The notes beneath the pieces were generated by a model. It did no database searches. It was given only the letters and a program-made list of their open reading frames with translations, and was not told the DNA's origin. The position numbers and the translations under genes were made by a program. From Bdellovibrionales bacterium (GTDB lineage: Bacteria; Bdellovibrionota; Bdellovibrionia; Bdellovibrionales; UBA1609), in the NCBI GenBank assembly GCA_020435085.1, contig JAGRAB010000161.1, positions 1-8,857 of the forward strand: DNA of 8,857 nucleotides. The letters are read 5' to 3'. Positions 1 to 7,911 of this stretch are shown here, piece by piece (position 1 is the stretch's first letter; the number at the start of each line of letters is the position of its first letter).

Positions 1-228
1 TAACATATCTGGATACTGATCTTTCACTTGTCTTAAAAGTTCAATCCCAGTGACGTTTGGCATTTGAAGATCAGAGATGACCATATCAAAAGAACGCTTT
101 TTTAAGGTATCGAGAGCTTGCTGACCATCTTCAACACAAGTGACTTCATAACCTTCTTTTTTCAACATGATTTCGAGAAATTCTCTAATACTCTCTTCAT
201 CATCAACGACAAGCACTCGTGCCTTCAT
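1..228 (-). CDS. pilR: PilR-type response regulator, N-terminal receiver part (cut by window edge)
   Basis: The first 76 codons of a response regulator are present; the gene runs off the left edge. The protein begins MKARVLVVDDEES, with the acidic pair D9-D10 that binds magnesium. The phosphoacceptor is D53 in the VISDLQMPNVTG segment. Only the receiver domain is visible, so the expected sigma-54 AAA+ and Fis-type DNA-binding domains are inferred, not seen. The assignment as PilR rests on its place directly downstream of the PilS kinase gene in a pilus motor cluster. PilR is known to be phosphorylated by PilS and to activate pilin transcription with sigma-54. The ATG at 228-226 is preceded by an AAGGGGA ribosome binding site six bases upstream, which fixes the start. 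A different NtrC-family or plain receiver regulator remains possible. Confidence 0.85.
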   Translation of the reverse strand, partial: MKARVLVVDDEESIREFLEIMLKKEGYEVTCVEDGQQALDTLKKRSFDMVISDLQMPNVTGIELLRQVKDQYPDML

Positions 229-254
229 CAATATCCCCTTGTTATTTCTTTATT

Positions 255-283
255 ATTTTGTTCTGTAATTGTTCCTTTTTCAA
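255..283 (-). promoter_or_regulatory. Possible weak sigma-70 promoter for pilR
   Basis: In the 57-base gap between pilS and pilR, the minus strand holds TTGAAA (283-278) and CAAAAT (260-255) separated by 17 bases. The first matches five of six -35 consensus bases and the second four of six -10 bases. The gap is very AT-rich, so a chance match is quite possible. pilR may simply be read through from pilS. Confidence 0.2.
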
Positions 284-285
284 TC

Positions 286-1980
286 TCATGCCGTCCCAAA
301 GGCTGGCTCTGCACTGACTTCTTCATTGGGTTGAGGTCCTGCGCCAAAAGGGAATTCAATATTAAATGTAGTCCCCTTTCCCACTTCTGATTCTACGAAT
401 ATTTTAGCCCCATGGGATTCTAAAATTTTATGAGTAATCGCTAGACCTAGTCCTGTTCCTTTTGGTTTTGTTGTTAAAAAGGGCTCAAAAATACGATCCA
501 AAGTTTTTTCTTCAATACCACACCCAGTATCTTCTATGACGACTTTTAAATGATTTGAATCATCAAAAACTTTAATAGATAAAGACTTTTCTTCTGAGTC
601 GACCATTGCTTGATAAGAATTAATCACAATATTTAAAAAAGCCTGCTTCAATTTATCTCTGTGTCCAAGGATGGGCATTTTTGATGTAAACGATGTTTTT
701 TGGTGAACATCTTGCGGGAGACTTTTATTAAAACGAACCATTTCTAAAACTTCTTTTAAAATAGAATCTATATTCACCTGCTCAGTGGCTTGAACATCAG
801 GCCTGACAAATTCCAAAAATTCTGTAATCAAGCCATTGAGCCGATCAATCTCTCGAAGAACAATTCGCATTAATTTTAAATCTTCCTCTTTAAGAATATC
901 TGGATTGCCCACAAGAAGTTGAATACTTCCACTAATTGAAGCCAACGGATTTCTAATTTCATGAGCAATGCCCGCTGCCAACTGACCAACAGCAGCTAAC
1001 TTGTCTTGCTGTCGTACTTGCTTTTCTAACCGCTTCAATTCTGTTAAATCTTGAAAAAGGATCAAATAACCTTGAGGCTCATTTTCATCATCAATTAAGG
1101 GGCTCAAGAGAAGCTCTAAAATGAGTTTTTGTTCTTCTTTATCATACGGCAACTCAAACCTTTGAATACTTCCTTTTACATGGGAGACTCCATCATTTCG
1201 TAAAATTTGAAAAATTGATGGAAATAATGAGCTCAATGATTGCCCTTGAGGGTTCGCTCCACCCAATATCTTATGAGCAGCCTCATTAGAAGTTACAATG
1301 TTCATTTCTTTATCAATTGTCAATAGCCCTGAAGCAATGTTTGAAACAATCAGAGAGTTCAGGTTTTCTAAAATTTCAGCTTTCTTTGTTGCTGTTTGAA
1401 CTTTTTCACCCAAAAACGAAAATTGCTCACTGAGAGCTGAGCTCAAACCTGCCACAGAAATGATAGCAATATTATTGAAAATCAGATTTATATATAAACT
1501 TTGCCCAGTAAAATCCATGTCCAATAATACACCAATTCCATAAACAAAACTGGTCCAAAAGGCCAAGGCAAAAACAGACCAACGATCAAATAACATCCCT
1601 GCGAGCACTAAATTTGTTAAATAAAAAAGAAAAAACAATGATCCTTGCGAGCTCGTATAATGAATCAAAAGTGTATATACAACAGCGTCCATAGCAAAAA
1701 AGAGGCCGTTCAAAACTTTTTTATTCCCTAACCGATCAATAAAACTCAAAGCCCCCGCATTGGCTAAAAAAGCAAGAAAAAGAGTTATATAAACAGGAAG
1801 CCAAACAGATGTATTAATAAACTCTTTTTGAAAGAGTTGGTAAATAATTGAAGCCAATAAGATAACAAATAAAATAACCGTTCGAATGCCATGAATATGA
1901 AGAACTGAAAAACCATGACCCATTTGGGGAGGACTTGGTACCACTTGAAGAATTCTTTGGCTGATCGATTTTGTACTCAT
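286..1980 (-). CDS. pilS: PilS, membrane sensor histidine kinase of the pilus two-component system
   Basis: This is a 564-residue histidine kinase (numbered from the ATG). About six hydrophobic segments lie between residues 33 and 182, as is typical of PilS, which senses in the inner membrane. A PAS-like region follows at about 203-315, ending in the YLILFQDLTELKRLE linker. The dimerisation domain has H340 in AAGIAHEIRNPLAS. The ATPase domain shows the N box around N454, the G1 box DTGCG (484-488), the F box FEPF (498-501) and the G2 box GTGLGL (508-513), so all catalytic elements are intact. A 19-residue tail rich in Pro, Glu and Ala follows the kinase core. An in-frame GTG directly precedes the ATG; AAAGG lies seven bases from the ATG but only four from the GTG, so the ATG is preferred. 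It lies 19 bases after pilC and 57 before pilR, its presumed partner. PAS-containing NtrB-like kinases look similar; gene context decides for PilS. Confidence 0.9.
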   Translation of the reverse strand: MSTKSISQRILQVVPSPPQMGHGFSVLHIHGIRTVILFVILLASIIYQLFQKEFINTSVWLPVYITLFLAFLANAGALSFIDRLGNKKVLNGLFFAMDAVVYTLLIHYTSSQGSLFFLFYLTNLVLAGMLFDRWSVFALAFWTSFVYGIGVLLDMDFTGQSLYINLIFNNIAIISVAGLSSALSEQFSFLGEKVQTATKKAEILENLNSLIVSNIASGLLTIDKEMNIVTSNEAAHKILGGANPQGQSLSSLFPSIFQILRNDGVSHVKGSIQRFELPYDKEEQKLILELLLSPLIDDENEPQGYLILFQDLTELKRLEKQVRQQDKLAAVGQLAAGIAHEIRNPLASISGSIQLLVGNPDILKEEDLKLMRIVLREIDRLNGLITEFLEFVRPDVQATEQVNIDSILKEVLEMVRFNKSLPQDVHQKTSFTSKMPILGHRDKLKQAFLNIVINSYQAMVDSEEKSLSIKVFDDSNHLKVVIEDTGCGIEEKTLDRIFEPFLTTKPKGTGLGLAITHKILESHGAKIFVESEVGKGTTFNIEFPFGAGPQPNEEVSAEPAFGTA

Positions 1981-1987
1981 CACTATG

Positions 1988-1992
1988 CCTTT
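1988..1992 (-). promoter_or_regulatory. Ribosome binding site of pilS, decides ATG over GTG
   Basis: The minus strand reads AAAGG seven bases before the ATG at 1980. The alternative GTG at 1983 would leave only four bases. The two starts differ by a single residue. Confidence 0.55.
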
Positions 1993-1999
1993 ATCTTTC

Positions 2000-3220
2000 T
2001 TAACCTACAGCACTGGCCAACTTGAAAATTGGCAAATACATTGCCACAACAATCACTGCAATAATTCCACCTAAGAAAACCATCAATAATGGCTCAATAA
2101 GGCTTGTCATTGCTTCTGCCGTTGCTTCCACTTCACTTTCATAAAAATCAGCAATTTTACTTAACATGGCATCCAAATTCCCCGTGTCTTCGCCAACTTT
2201 AATCATTTGACAAACCATTTTAGGAAAATGTTTTGATTGGCTTAAAGGTTCTGCCAAGTTTTTCCCTTTTGCAATGGCATCTTTTGCTTTTAATAAGTCA
2301 GTTTCTAAAACCACGTTGCCTGCTGTGGTCGCTGCAATATCAATGGAGTCCATAATTCGAACACCAGCCCCTAATAAAGTTGATAAGGTTCTTGCAATTT
2401 TAGCAATACCACCCTTTTGAACTAAATCGCCCAAAACAGGAAGCATCAGCATAATTTCATCAATAAACCTTCTTCCATCTTTGGTTTTATAATATTGTTT
2501 CACTGACATCGGAATCGCAATTAAGACCGCGATAATAGCATACCAGTAAGCAACAAAAAACTTACTAGCTCCGATCACCATCAGCGTTAAACCAGGAAGC
2601 TCTTGTCCCATACTCTCAAACATCTCAACAAACTGTGGAATCACAAAGATCATAATCCCGGCAATCACACCAAATGCAACAAGAATAATAATTGCTGGAT
2701 ACCAAAGAGCTCCCGTAACTTTACTTTTAAGAGCTGCGGCTTTTTCAATATAGTCAGCCAATCGATCGAGAACTTCATCAAGCACACCGCCCTCTTCCCC
2801 TGCTCGAATTAAGTTTCTGTACATCTCATCAAAGACATTTGGCTTCATTGCCAAAGCTTCGGCTAGCCTTTTTCCTTTTTCAACCTCACCTAAAACAACT
2901 CTTATGGCACGTGTCAGTGCTGGGCTTCGTCCTCCTTCAGACATCGATTGAAGACTTTGTACAACAGGGACCCCTGCATTCACTAAAACAGCAAATTGCC
3001 TGGTAAAAACTTGAAGGTCATGGGCCTTAACTGATTCACCACCGCCAAATGAAAACCCTCTTTTTTCATCAACACCTGCTCCGCCCTTCACTTTTAACTT
3101 AATTGGAATTAATTTTTGACTTCGAAGCTTGACCCGAGCTTCAACGTCCGTTGCCGCATCAAGTTCTCCACTGACGGTTTTTCCATTCATGGCTTTCGCT
3201 TGAAATTGAAAAGTGGGCAT
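2000..3220 (-). CDS. pilC: PilC, inner-membrane platform protein of the type IV pilus
   Basis: This 406-residue protein is the polytopic platform on which the PilB and PilT ATPases act during pilus extension and retraction. It has the duplicated GspF fold. The first repeat spans about 70-195 and carries AGEEGGVLDEVLDRLADY (140-157). The second spans about 273-398 and carries VGEDTGNLDAMLSKIADFYE (342-361). Hydrophobic segments at about 172-195, 221-240 and 376-397 match the three-helix topology of the family. The N-terminal segment MPTFQFQAKAMNGKTVSGEL is the usual short cytoplasmic start of PilC proteins, and the length is normal. The ATG follows an AGAGAGG ribosome binding site at very short spacing. 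It starts 14 bases after pilT and ends 19 bases before the pilS ATG, consistent with one transcript. The GspF of a type II secretion system is homologous, but the pilT neighbour points to pili. Confidence 0.96.
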   Translation of the reverse strand: MPTFQFQAKAMNGKTVSGELDAATDVEARVKLRSQKLIPIKLKVKGGAGVDEKRGFSFGGGESVKAHDLQVFTRQFAVLVNAGVPVVQSLQSMSEGGRSPALTRAIRVVLGEVEKGKRLAEALAMKPNVFDEMYRNLIRAGEEGGVLDEVLDRLADYIEKAAALKSKVTGALWYPAIIILVAFGVIAGIMIFVIPQFVEMFESMGQELPGLTLMVIGASKFFVAYWYAIIAVLIAIPMSVKQYYKTKDGRRFIDEIMLMLPVLGDLVQKGGIAKIARTLSTLLGAGVRIMDSIDIAATTAGNVVLETDLLKAKDAIAKGKNLAEPLSQSKHFPKMVCQMIKVGEDTGNLDAMLSKIADFYESEVEATAEAMTSLIEPLLMVFLGGIIAVIVVAMYLPIFKLASAVG

Positions 3221-3234
3221 GGACCTCTCTTGCT

Positions 3235-4302
3235 TTAAACGCCGGCTTTCTTCAATAATTTATCAAGTTCATCAGGATCTGTACTGACTACAAATGCATT
3301 TCGAATATCAATTTTTCGTTTTAAAACTAAATTTGCTAATGCTTGATTCATCGTCACCATTCCCGACTTATCTTGCCCTACTTGCATCATTCCATAAACT
3401 TGGTGCAATTTATTCTCACGAATTAAGTTTCGAACACTTGAGTTCATTGAGAGTAACTCCATAGCAACAATTTGCCCATCTCGAAGACCCGGAATCAATC
3501 TTTGGCTGACAATCGCATTAAGAGTAAAACTTAACTGAGCTCGAATACGATCTTGTTGGTCGTGGGGAAAAACAGAAACAAGACGATTAATTGTTTGAAT
3601 AGCAGAATTAGTATGAAGTGTTGCAAAGACAAGATGTCCTGTCTCAGCTATTGTCAATGCGGCCTCAATGGTCTCTAAATCTCTTAACTCACCCATTAGA
3701 CAAATATCAGGATCTTGTCTTAATACATGCTTCAAAGCTGTTTTAAAATTAACTGTATCTGTTCCTACTTCTCTTTGATTGATAATACAGTTTTTATGTT
3801 CATGAACATACTCAATTGGATCTTCTAGTGTGATAATATGACCACGTTTTTCACTGTTAATTTTGTCAACTAATGCCGCAATCGTCGTAGATTTACCAGA
3901 ACCTGTTGGCCCAGTCACAAGCACAAGTCCAGAAGGAAAATGAACCAGGTTCACAATAGAGGCCGGAAGCCCAAGCTCATCCGTTGTTGGCACTTTCATA
4001 GGGATACGTCGGAAAACACCTGAAACTGTTCCTCTTTGAACAAAAAGATTAGCTCGAAACCGGGCCATATTCTTAATACCAAATGAAAAATCAAGTTCTT
4101 TTGTCGCTTCAAAGCGACTCTTTTGAGATTCTGTCAATATAGAATAGCAAAGCTTTTTAGTATCTTCAGCAGTTAACTCTTCTGTTTTTACCCTAACGAT
4201 TCGACCAGATACACGTAAAACTGGTGGTGATCCTGAAACAATATGAAGATCAGAAGCATCCTGTTTTACTGCAGATTTAAGAAGTTGATGCAATGAAATC
4301 AT
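3235..4302 (-). CDS. pilT: PilT, twitching-motility pilus retraction ATPase
   Basis: This is a 355-residue hexameric secretion ATPase of normal PilT length. PilT powers pilus depolymerisation and twitching motility from the cytoplasmic face of the inner membrane. An N-terminal PAS-like domain (about 1-110, starting MISLHQLLKSAVKQDASDLH) precedes the RecA-like core. Walker A is GPTGSGKS (131-138), the Asp box ITLEDPIE (157-164), the Walker B region LMGELRDLE (202-210) and the His box GHLVFATLHTN (222-232). The SVRNLIRENKLHQ segment (289-301) corresponds to the AIRNLIRE motif that distinguishes retraction ATPases from PilB. The gene overlaps the pilB stop in an ATGA, and GAAGGA lies six bases before the start, so translation is probably coupled to pilB. 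Nothing looks broken. A PilU-like paralogue is less likely because this gene sits directly beside pilB and pilC. Confidence 0.96.
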   Translation of the reverse strand: MISLHQLLKSAVKQDASDLHIVSGSPPVLRVSGRIVRVKTEELTAEDTKKLCYSILTESQKSRFEATKELDFSFGIKNMARFRANLFVQRGTVSGVFRRIPMKVPTTDELGLPASIVNLVHFPSGLVLVTGPTGSGKSTTIAALVDKINSEKRGHIITLEDPIEYVHEHKNCIINQREVGTDTVNFKTALKHVLRQDPDICLMGELRDLETIEAALTIAETGHLVFATLHTNSAIQTINRLVSVFPHDQQDRIRAQLSFTLNAIVSQRLIPGLRDGQIVAMELLSMNSSVRNLIRENKLHQVYGMMQVGQDKSGMVTMNQALANLVLKRKIDIRNAFVVSTDPDELDKLLKKAGV

Positions 4303-6017
4303 AAATCGTCCTTCACCGATCCGTTCAAGACTTCTTCAATCGTTGTTAAACCTTCTCGCAATTTTATTAAAGCCGATTGCCTGAGAGTTATCATACCGGC
4401 CTCATTCACAGCTTGTCGCTTAAGCTCCAAGGGTGTAGCCCCTTTAATAATAGCCTCTCGAACTTTTGCATTAAATGGCATCACTTCAAAAATAGCGACT
4501 CGACCAGCAGTCCCTGTTCCCATACAGGCCTCGCACCCTTCTCCTTTTTTAATATTATTAAATAAGGGAAGATCACTTTCTTTAACCCCAAGATTGAGCA
4601 ATACTTCATTGGGCACTTTATGCTCAGTCATACAACTCTTACAAACTCGACGAATTAAGCGTTGAGCCAAAATTAATGACGTGGATTCTCCAACCATATA
4701 CGGTTCAATACCCATATCCACAAGACGAGCCACAGTCGCACTTGCATCATTCGTATGAAGTGTTGATACTACCAAGTGACCCGTTGAAGCTGCCTTATAA
4801 GCAACCTCTGCTGTTTCTAAATCTCGAATCTCTCCCACCATAATAACTTCAGGATCTTGTCGAAGAAAGGCTCTCAATGCATCAGCAAATGTAAATCCAA
4901 TATTTGGTTGAACTTGAACTTGATTAATTCCATCTAAGTTAAATTCGACAGGATCCTCTGCCGTTGAAACATTTGTTTGTGAATCATTAAGTTCAGCAAG
5001 ACCCGAGTAAATCGTTGTCGTTTTCCCACTCCCCGTAGGTCCGGTAATCAAAATCATTCCTTGTGGAGCATTTAAAGCGTCTTTAAAAACTTGCATTTGT
5101 GACTGTTCCAAACCAAGCTTTGTTAAATCCACTTGCAAGTTTGATTTATCAAGAAGACGTAACACCACTTTTTCACCAAAAATAACTGGTGTACAGTTCA
5201 CACGAAAATCAACTTCTTTCCCACTTTTTAATTTTACTTTCAAGCGACCGTCTTGAGGTTTTCTTCGTTCACTAATATCCATCTTGCTCAAAATCTTAAG
5301 CCGACTCACTATTGCATTCGCAGCTCCTGGAGGTGGTTGCACTTTTTCTACCAGGCGTCCATCAATACGAAAGCGAATACGAAATCTTTTTTCATAAGGT
5401 TCCACATGAATATCTGATGTTCTACTTTTAATAGCTTCTGCGAGCATCATATTGACAAACTTAACAATAGGCCCTTCATCCCCATCAGTTTCTTGATCCA
5501 CCACTTCTGCAGATGCTGTTGAGTTCACTACAAAGGATTCTTCTGAGTCTTCAAGATCTGACATAATTGTATCGAACTTTGATCCCGAAGAATAATAACG
5601 ATCAATTGCATTCTGAATGGCAACTTCTGAGGCAACAACAACTTCAATTTTATGACGTGTGAGTATTGCTAAATCATCTTTGATGTAGATCATGTTTGAT
5701 AAATCTGAAAAAGCAACAACCAGACTTTTACCTGCTTTTGACACAGGGATAATACTGTGCTTTTCACAGACTTGTTTGCTCACCAGCTTAATAGCTTCAC
5801 GATCGATTTCAAAATTACCCAGATCAATAGTTTGTACGTTATACTGGTTTCCTAAAAACTCAGCTAGCTCACTATCTTTTACATAGCCAAGCCGAATCAA
5901 AGCACTCGTTAGTCGTCCACCGTTTTTTTGCTGCTCTTTACGGGCTTCGTCTAATTGCGTAATCTCAATTAAGTTTTCTTTGACTAATAATTCGCCCAGG
6001 CCTTTTCGCTGCGCCAT
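4299..6017 (-). CDS. pilB: PilB, type IV pilus extension ATPase
   Basis: This 572-residue GspE/PilB-family ATPase drives pilin assembly. The N-terminal part (about 1-145) resembles the MshEN/T2SSE N-terminal domain (QRKGLGELLVKENLI) and is followed by an acidic linker (about 150-182). The second domain contains SRTSDIHVEPYEKRFRIRFR (198-217). The ATPase core has Walker A GPTGSGKT (326-333), Asp box STAEDPVE (351-358), Walker B VIMVGEIRD (391-399) and His box GHLVVSTLHTND (413-424). Four cysteines, C459, C462, C495 and C498, form the zinc-binding CxxC...CxxC typical of PilB and GspE and absent from PilT. Length is normal. The ATG is preceded by a GGTGAGGG element about ten bases upstream. It is the first pilus gene, 80 bases after the aroE-like gene, and its stop overlaps pilT. 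GspE of type II secretion is the main alternative; pilT argues against it. Confidence 0.96.
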   Translation of the reverse strand: MAQRKGLGELLVKENLIEITQLDEARKEQQKNGGRLTSALIRLGYVKDSELAEFLGNQYNVQTIDLGNFEIDREAIKLVSKQVCEKHSIIPVSKAGKSLVVAFSDLSNMIYIKDDLAILTRHKIEVVVASEVAIQNAIDRYYSSGSKFDTIMSDLEDSEESFVVNSTASAEVVDQETDGDEGPIVKFVNMMLAEAIKSRTSDIHVEPYEKRFRIRFRIDGRLVEKVQPPPGAANAIVSRLKILSKMDISERRKPQDGRLKVKLKSGKEVDFRVNCTPVIFGEKVVLRLLDKSNLQVDLTKLGLEQSQMQVFKDALNAPQGMILITGPTGSGKTTTIYSGLAELNDSQTNVSTAEDPVEFNLDGINQVQVQPNIGFTFADALRAFLRQDPEVIMVGEIRDLETAEVAYKAASTGHLVVSTLHTNDASATVARLVDMGIEPYMVGESTSLILAQRLIRRVCKSCMTEHKVPNEVLLNLGVKESDLPLFNNIKKGEGCEACMGTGTAGRVAIFEVMPFNAKVREAIIKGATPLELKRQAVNEAGMITLRQSALIKLREGLTTIEEVLNGSVKDDL

Positions 6018-6097
6018 TTTTTCTAATCCCTCACCTAAAGAGAAAATGATACCTATTTTTACTCTATTAGACTACATTGCAGTGACAATTTATGTAA
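6018..6097 (-). promoter_or_regulatory. Gap before pilB with a possible promoter
   Basis: This is the only sizeable gap inside the minus-strand run other than the one before pilR. On the minus strand it holds TATCAT (6051-6046), five of six bases of a -10 box, but the sequence 17 bases upstream (TAGTCT) matches a -35 box poorly. An alternative TTGTCA further upstream pairs with a poor -10 (TAGAGT). I see no hairpin plus T-run, so read-through from ribF/aroE-like into pilB remains possible. Confidence 0.25.
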
Positions 6098-6967
6098 CTA
6101 GACCTTAGTCCTACTTTCGCTGTCTACTTTTTCTTTTTTTAACTTTTCAAGTAAGACTTTCCTCAACTCATCCCATGAAAACTCTTTACTTGGGGCCACC
6201 CAACGCAACCAGTGTTTTTCTGTTTCAATGACAAATTCATAACCCCGAAATATTCTGGCCCCAATCTCCATAGCCTCTTTGACAAGAGGAGTATCTATTG
6301 GCTCTAACGTTAACTCCCAGACTAAACCTTTTTGACTTAAAAAATTAAAATAATGAAGTTCATCAAGAATTTCATTATTGCCTGAGAATGGAGTTGTATT
6401 GACAAAAACTGAATTGGTTCCTGGCAATAAGACTAATTGACTCTGAGAGACAAATCGAAATTCAATACCAAAATAAATTTTCTTTAATTCGTTAATCAGC
6501 TCCGTCGCTTGATCATCAAAAGCATTCGTTATATTAAAATTTTGGTACCCAGCTTTGACTAAGCTCGCAATGGCAGCTCTCGCACCACCACCTGCTCCAA
6601 CAACCAGAGCTGATCCCTCTAAGCTTAAATTCTGATCTAATGAATTAAGAATATTATTCATTCCACAGTGAAGGGCTGATCTCAACCACCACTCTCCGCG
6701 CCCGTCTTTAAAAAAAGTATCGGCAGCCCTTAGCATCTGCATTTCTGCTTCATTCTTTTTTGTTTCCAAGAAAACTTCGTTTCTGTAAGGGCTTTCAATA
6801 CGTATTTGGTCGTACTCTTTTTTTATCTCAATAAGTTTTTCTGTAAATTCTGAGGGGGAGACTTCAATAAAATCTACAGTATTCTCCAATCCTTGCTCTC
6901 GCATCCATTGACTCAAAATTTCATAACGCATTTTTGGAATATTAAATCCAACAATACACCACTTCAT
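6098..6967 (-). CDS. AroE-like protein (shikimate dehydrogenase fold) lacking the catalytic residues
   Basis: This 289-residue protein has the two-domain layout of shikimate dehydrogenase. The Rossmann loop VVGAGGGARAAIASLVKAG (122-140) is clear, as are FVNTTPFSG (188-196, matching the family's NATxxG) and the DTPLVKEAMEIGARIFRGYE segment (225-244, matching the C-terminal TPLL...G motif). The substrate side is badly eroded. The shikimate-binding SxS near the N terminus reads MRY, the NVTxPxK motif reads RIESPYR (56-62) with Arg in place of the catalytic Lys, and the NTDG motif aligns with SALH (97-100), so the catalytic Asp is gone. The NRT that recognises NADP phosphate reads NAF (148-150). 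True AroE activity is therefore unlikely; the protein may bind a nucleotide or act on another substrate. The alignment was made by eye. The ATG overlaps the ribF stop (ATGA) and has a strong AAGGAG site five bases upstream. The tail from about 262 is charged. Confidence 0.7.
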   Translation of the reverse strand: MKWCIVGFNIPKMRYEILSQWMREQGLENTVDFIEVSPSEFTEKLIEIKKEYDQIRIESPYRNEVFLETKKNEAEMQMLRAADTFFKDGRGEWWLRSALHCGMNNILNSLDQNLSLEGSALVVGAGGGARAAIASLVKAGYQNFNITNAFDDQATELINELKKIYFGIEFRFVSQSQLVLLPGTNSVFVNTTPFSGNNEILDELHYFNFLSQKGLVWELTLEPIDTPLVKEAMEIGARIFRGYEFVIETEKHWLRWVAPSKEFSWDELRKVLLEKLKKEKVDSESRTKV

Positions 6968-7911
6968 TCGCTCTCCTTTTGAGAGAAAAAACTCTTTGCT
7001 AATTCAATATCTTTATGGATTTGTGAGATAAGTTCTTGAGCACTTTTAAAGCGAATTTCATTTCTCAACCAGTCACGAAATCGAACTTTTAATGATTCTC
7101 CATAAAGATCTTTTTGAAAACTGAGAATATGTGTCTCAAATGTGTACTGAGGCTCATCGGAGCTGTTATGAAAAGTAGGATTACAGCCAATATTCGAAAC
7201 AGCAGGATTCCAAACTCCATCCCAGTAAACTTCAGTAATATAAACTCCTGGTGCCGGTAAAATAAATGATTGCAACTGCAAGTTCACAGTAGGAAGTCCT
7301 ATGGATTTTCCTCGCCCAGCACCACGAGCCACAACTCCAACAACGTAATATGGTCGTCCCAAAAGTTCTTGAGCCTCTCTTATTTTACCAAGACGAATGC
7401 TTTGTCGAATTTTTGAACTCGAAACAATGCCTGAGGCTTCCTGAATCGGGTCAAGGACCATTAAGGAAATTCCATTCGACATACAAAAGCTTTTCAAAGT
7501 TTCTTGAGACCCACTTCGGTCAGCTCCAAAAGCAAAGTCATGACCAACCACAAGAGCTTTGGGATGAAGTGGTTTTAAAATATAGTCTTCTAAGAACTTT
7601 TGAGCAGACGTTTGAGAAAACTTTTTGGAAAAAGGTTCAATAATCAGGTAATCCATTCCCAAAATGTTTAATTGCTCTCCCAAATCCTCCCTTGGAAATA
7701 GCCTTTGATGATTCAACTCCGGAGCTAAAACCTCAAGAGGATGAGGGTCAAATGTAAATACCACAGTAGGTACTCCCCACCGTTTTCCCTCCTCTTTAAG
7801 GGTCTGAATGAGTTTTTGATGTCCCAAATGGAGGCCATCAAAGTTTCCTACCGTTACGACACTTGCGCGAAATGCAGGAAGCTGATCTGAGACTCCCGAA
7901 TAGATTTCCAT
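6964..7911 (-). CDS. ribF: RibF, bifunctional riboflavin kinase / FAD synthetase
   Basis: This 315-residue cytoplasmic enzyme phosphorylates riboflavin to FMN and adenylylates FMN to FAD. The N-terminal FMN adenylyltransferase domain (about 1-185) shows TVGNFDGLHLGHQ (20-32), FTFDPHPLEVL (52-62), VVGHDFAFGADRSG (121-134) and VSSSKIR (163-169, the ISSTxIR motif). The C-terminal riboflavin kinase domain (about 186-308) shows GAGRGKSIGLPTVNL (197-211) with the PTxN metal and nucleotide motif, SNIGCNPTF (239-247), FETHIL (258-263) with the likely catalytic E259, and DLYGESLKVRFRDWLRNE (268-285). Length is normal and no domain is missing. The ATG at 7911 is the only canonical start in frame before an upstream stop at 7989-7987, yet it has no recognisable ribosome binding site. 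It is the first gene of the minus-strand run and overlaps the aroE-like gene. Confidence 0.96.
   Translation of the reverse strand: MEIYSGVSDQLPAFRASVVTVGNFDGLHLGHQKLIQTLKEEGKRWGVPTVVFTFDPHPLEVLAPELNHQRLFPREDLGEQLNILGMDYLIIEPFSKKFSQTSAQKFLEDYILKPLHPKALVVGHDFAFGADRSGSQETLKSFCMSNGISLMVLDPIQEASGIVSSSKIRQSIRLGKIREAQELLGRPYYVVGVVARGAGRGKSIGLPTVNLQLQSFILPAPGVYITEVYWDGVWNPAVSNIGCNPTFHNSSDEPQYTFETHILSFQKDLYGESLKVRFRDWLRNEIRFKSAQELISQIHKDIELAKSFFSQKESE
6973..6978 (-). promoter_or_regulatory. Strong ribosome binding site of the aroE-like gene, inside ribF
   Basis: AAGGAG on the minus strand lies five bases before the ATG at 6967 and within the last codons of ribF. Together with the ATGA overlap it indicates coupled translation and argues that the aroE-like gene is actively expressed. 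Confidence 0.7.

Noticed and set aside
118..390. 90-codon plus-strand open frame spanning the pilS/pilR gap
   Set aside because: It is antisense to the PilR receiver and the PilS C terminus, and its low-complexity translation has no domain.
2603..2812. 69-codon plus-strand open frame
   Set aside because: It is antisense to the conserved first GspF repeat and membrane segment of pilC; its Asn/Lys/His-rich translation is typical of a shadow frame.
2905..2920. TGGCAC followed after five bases by AGTGC on the plus strand, resembling a sigma-54 -24/-12 site
   Set aside because: The -12 element lacks the needed TTGC, and the site lies inside pilC with no plus-strand gene downstream.
6098..6967. 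Calling this gene simply aroE
   Set aside because: The catalytic Lys and Asp and the shikimate-binding serines are missing in a by-eye alignment, so a symbol implying shikimate dehydrogenase activity is not justified.
7350..7643. 97-codon plus-strand open frame
   Set aside because: It is fully antisense to ribF, whose frame encodes conserved FAD synthetase motifs; the shadow protein shows no recognisable domain.
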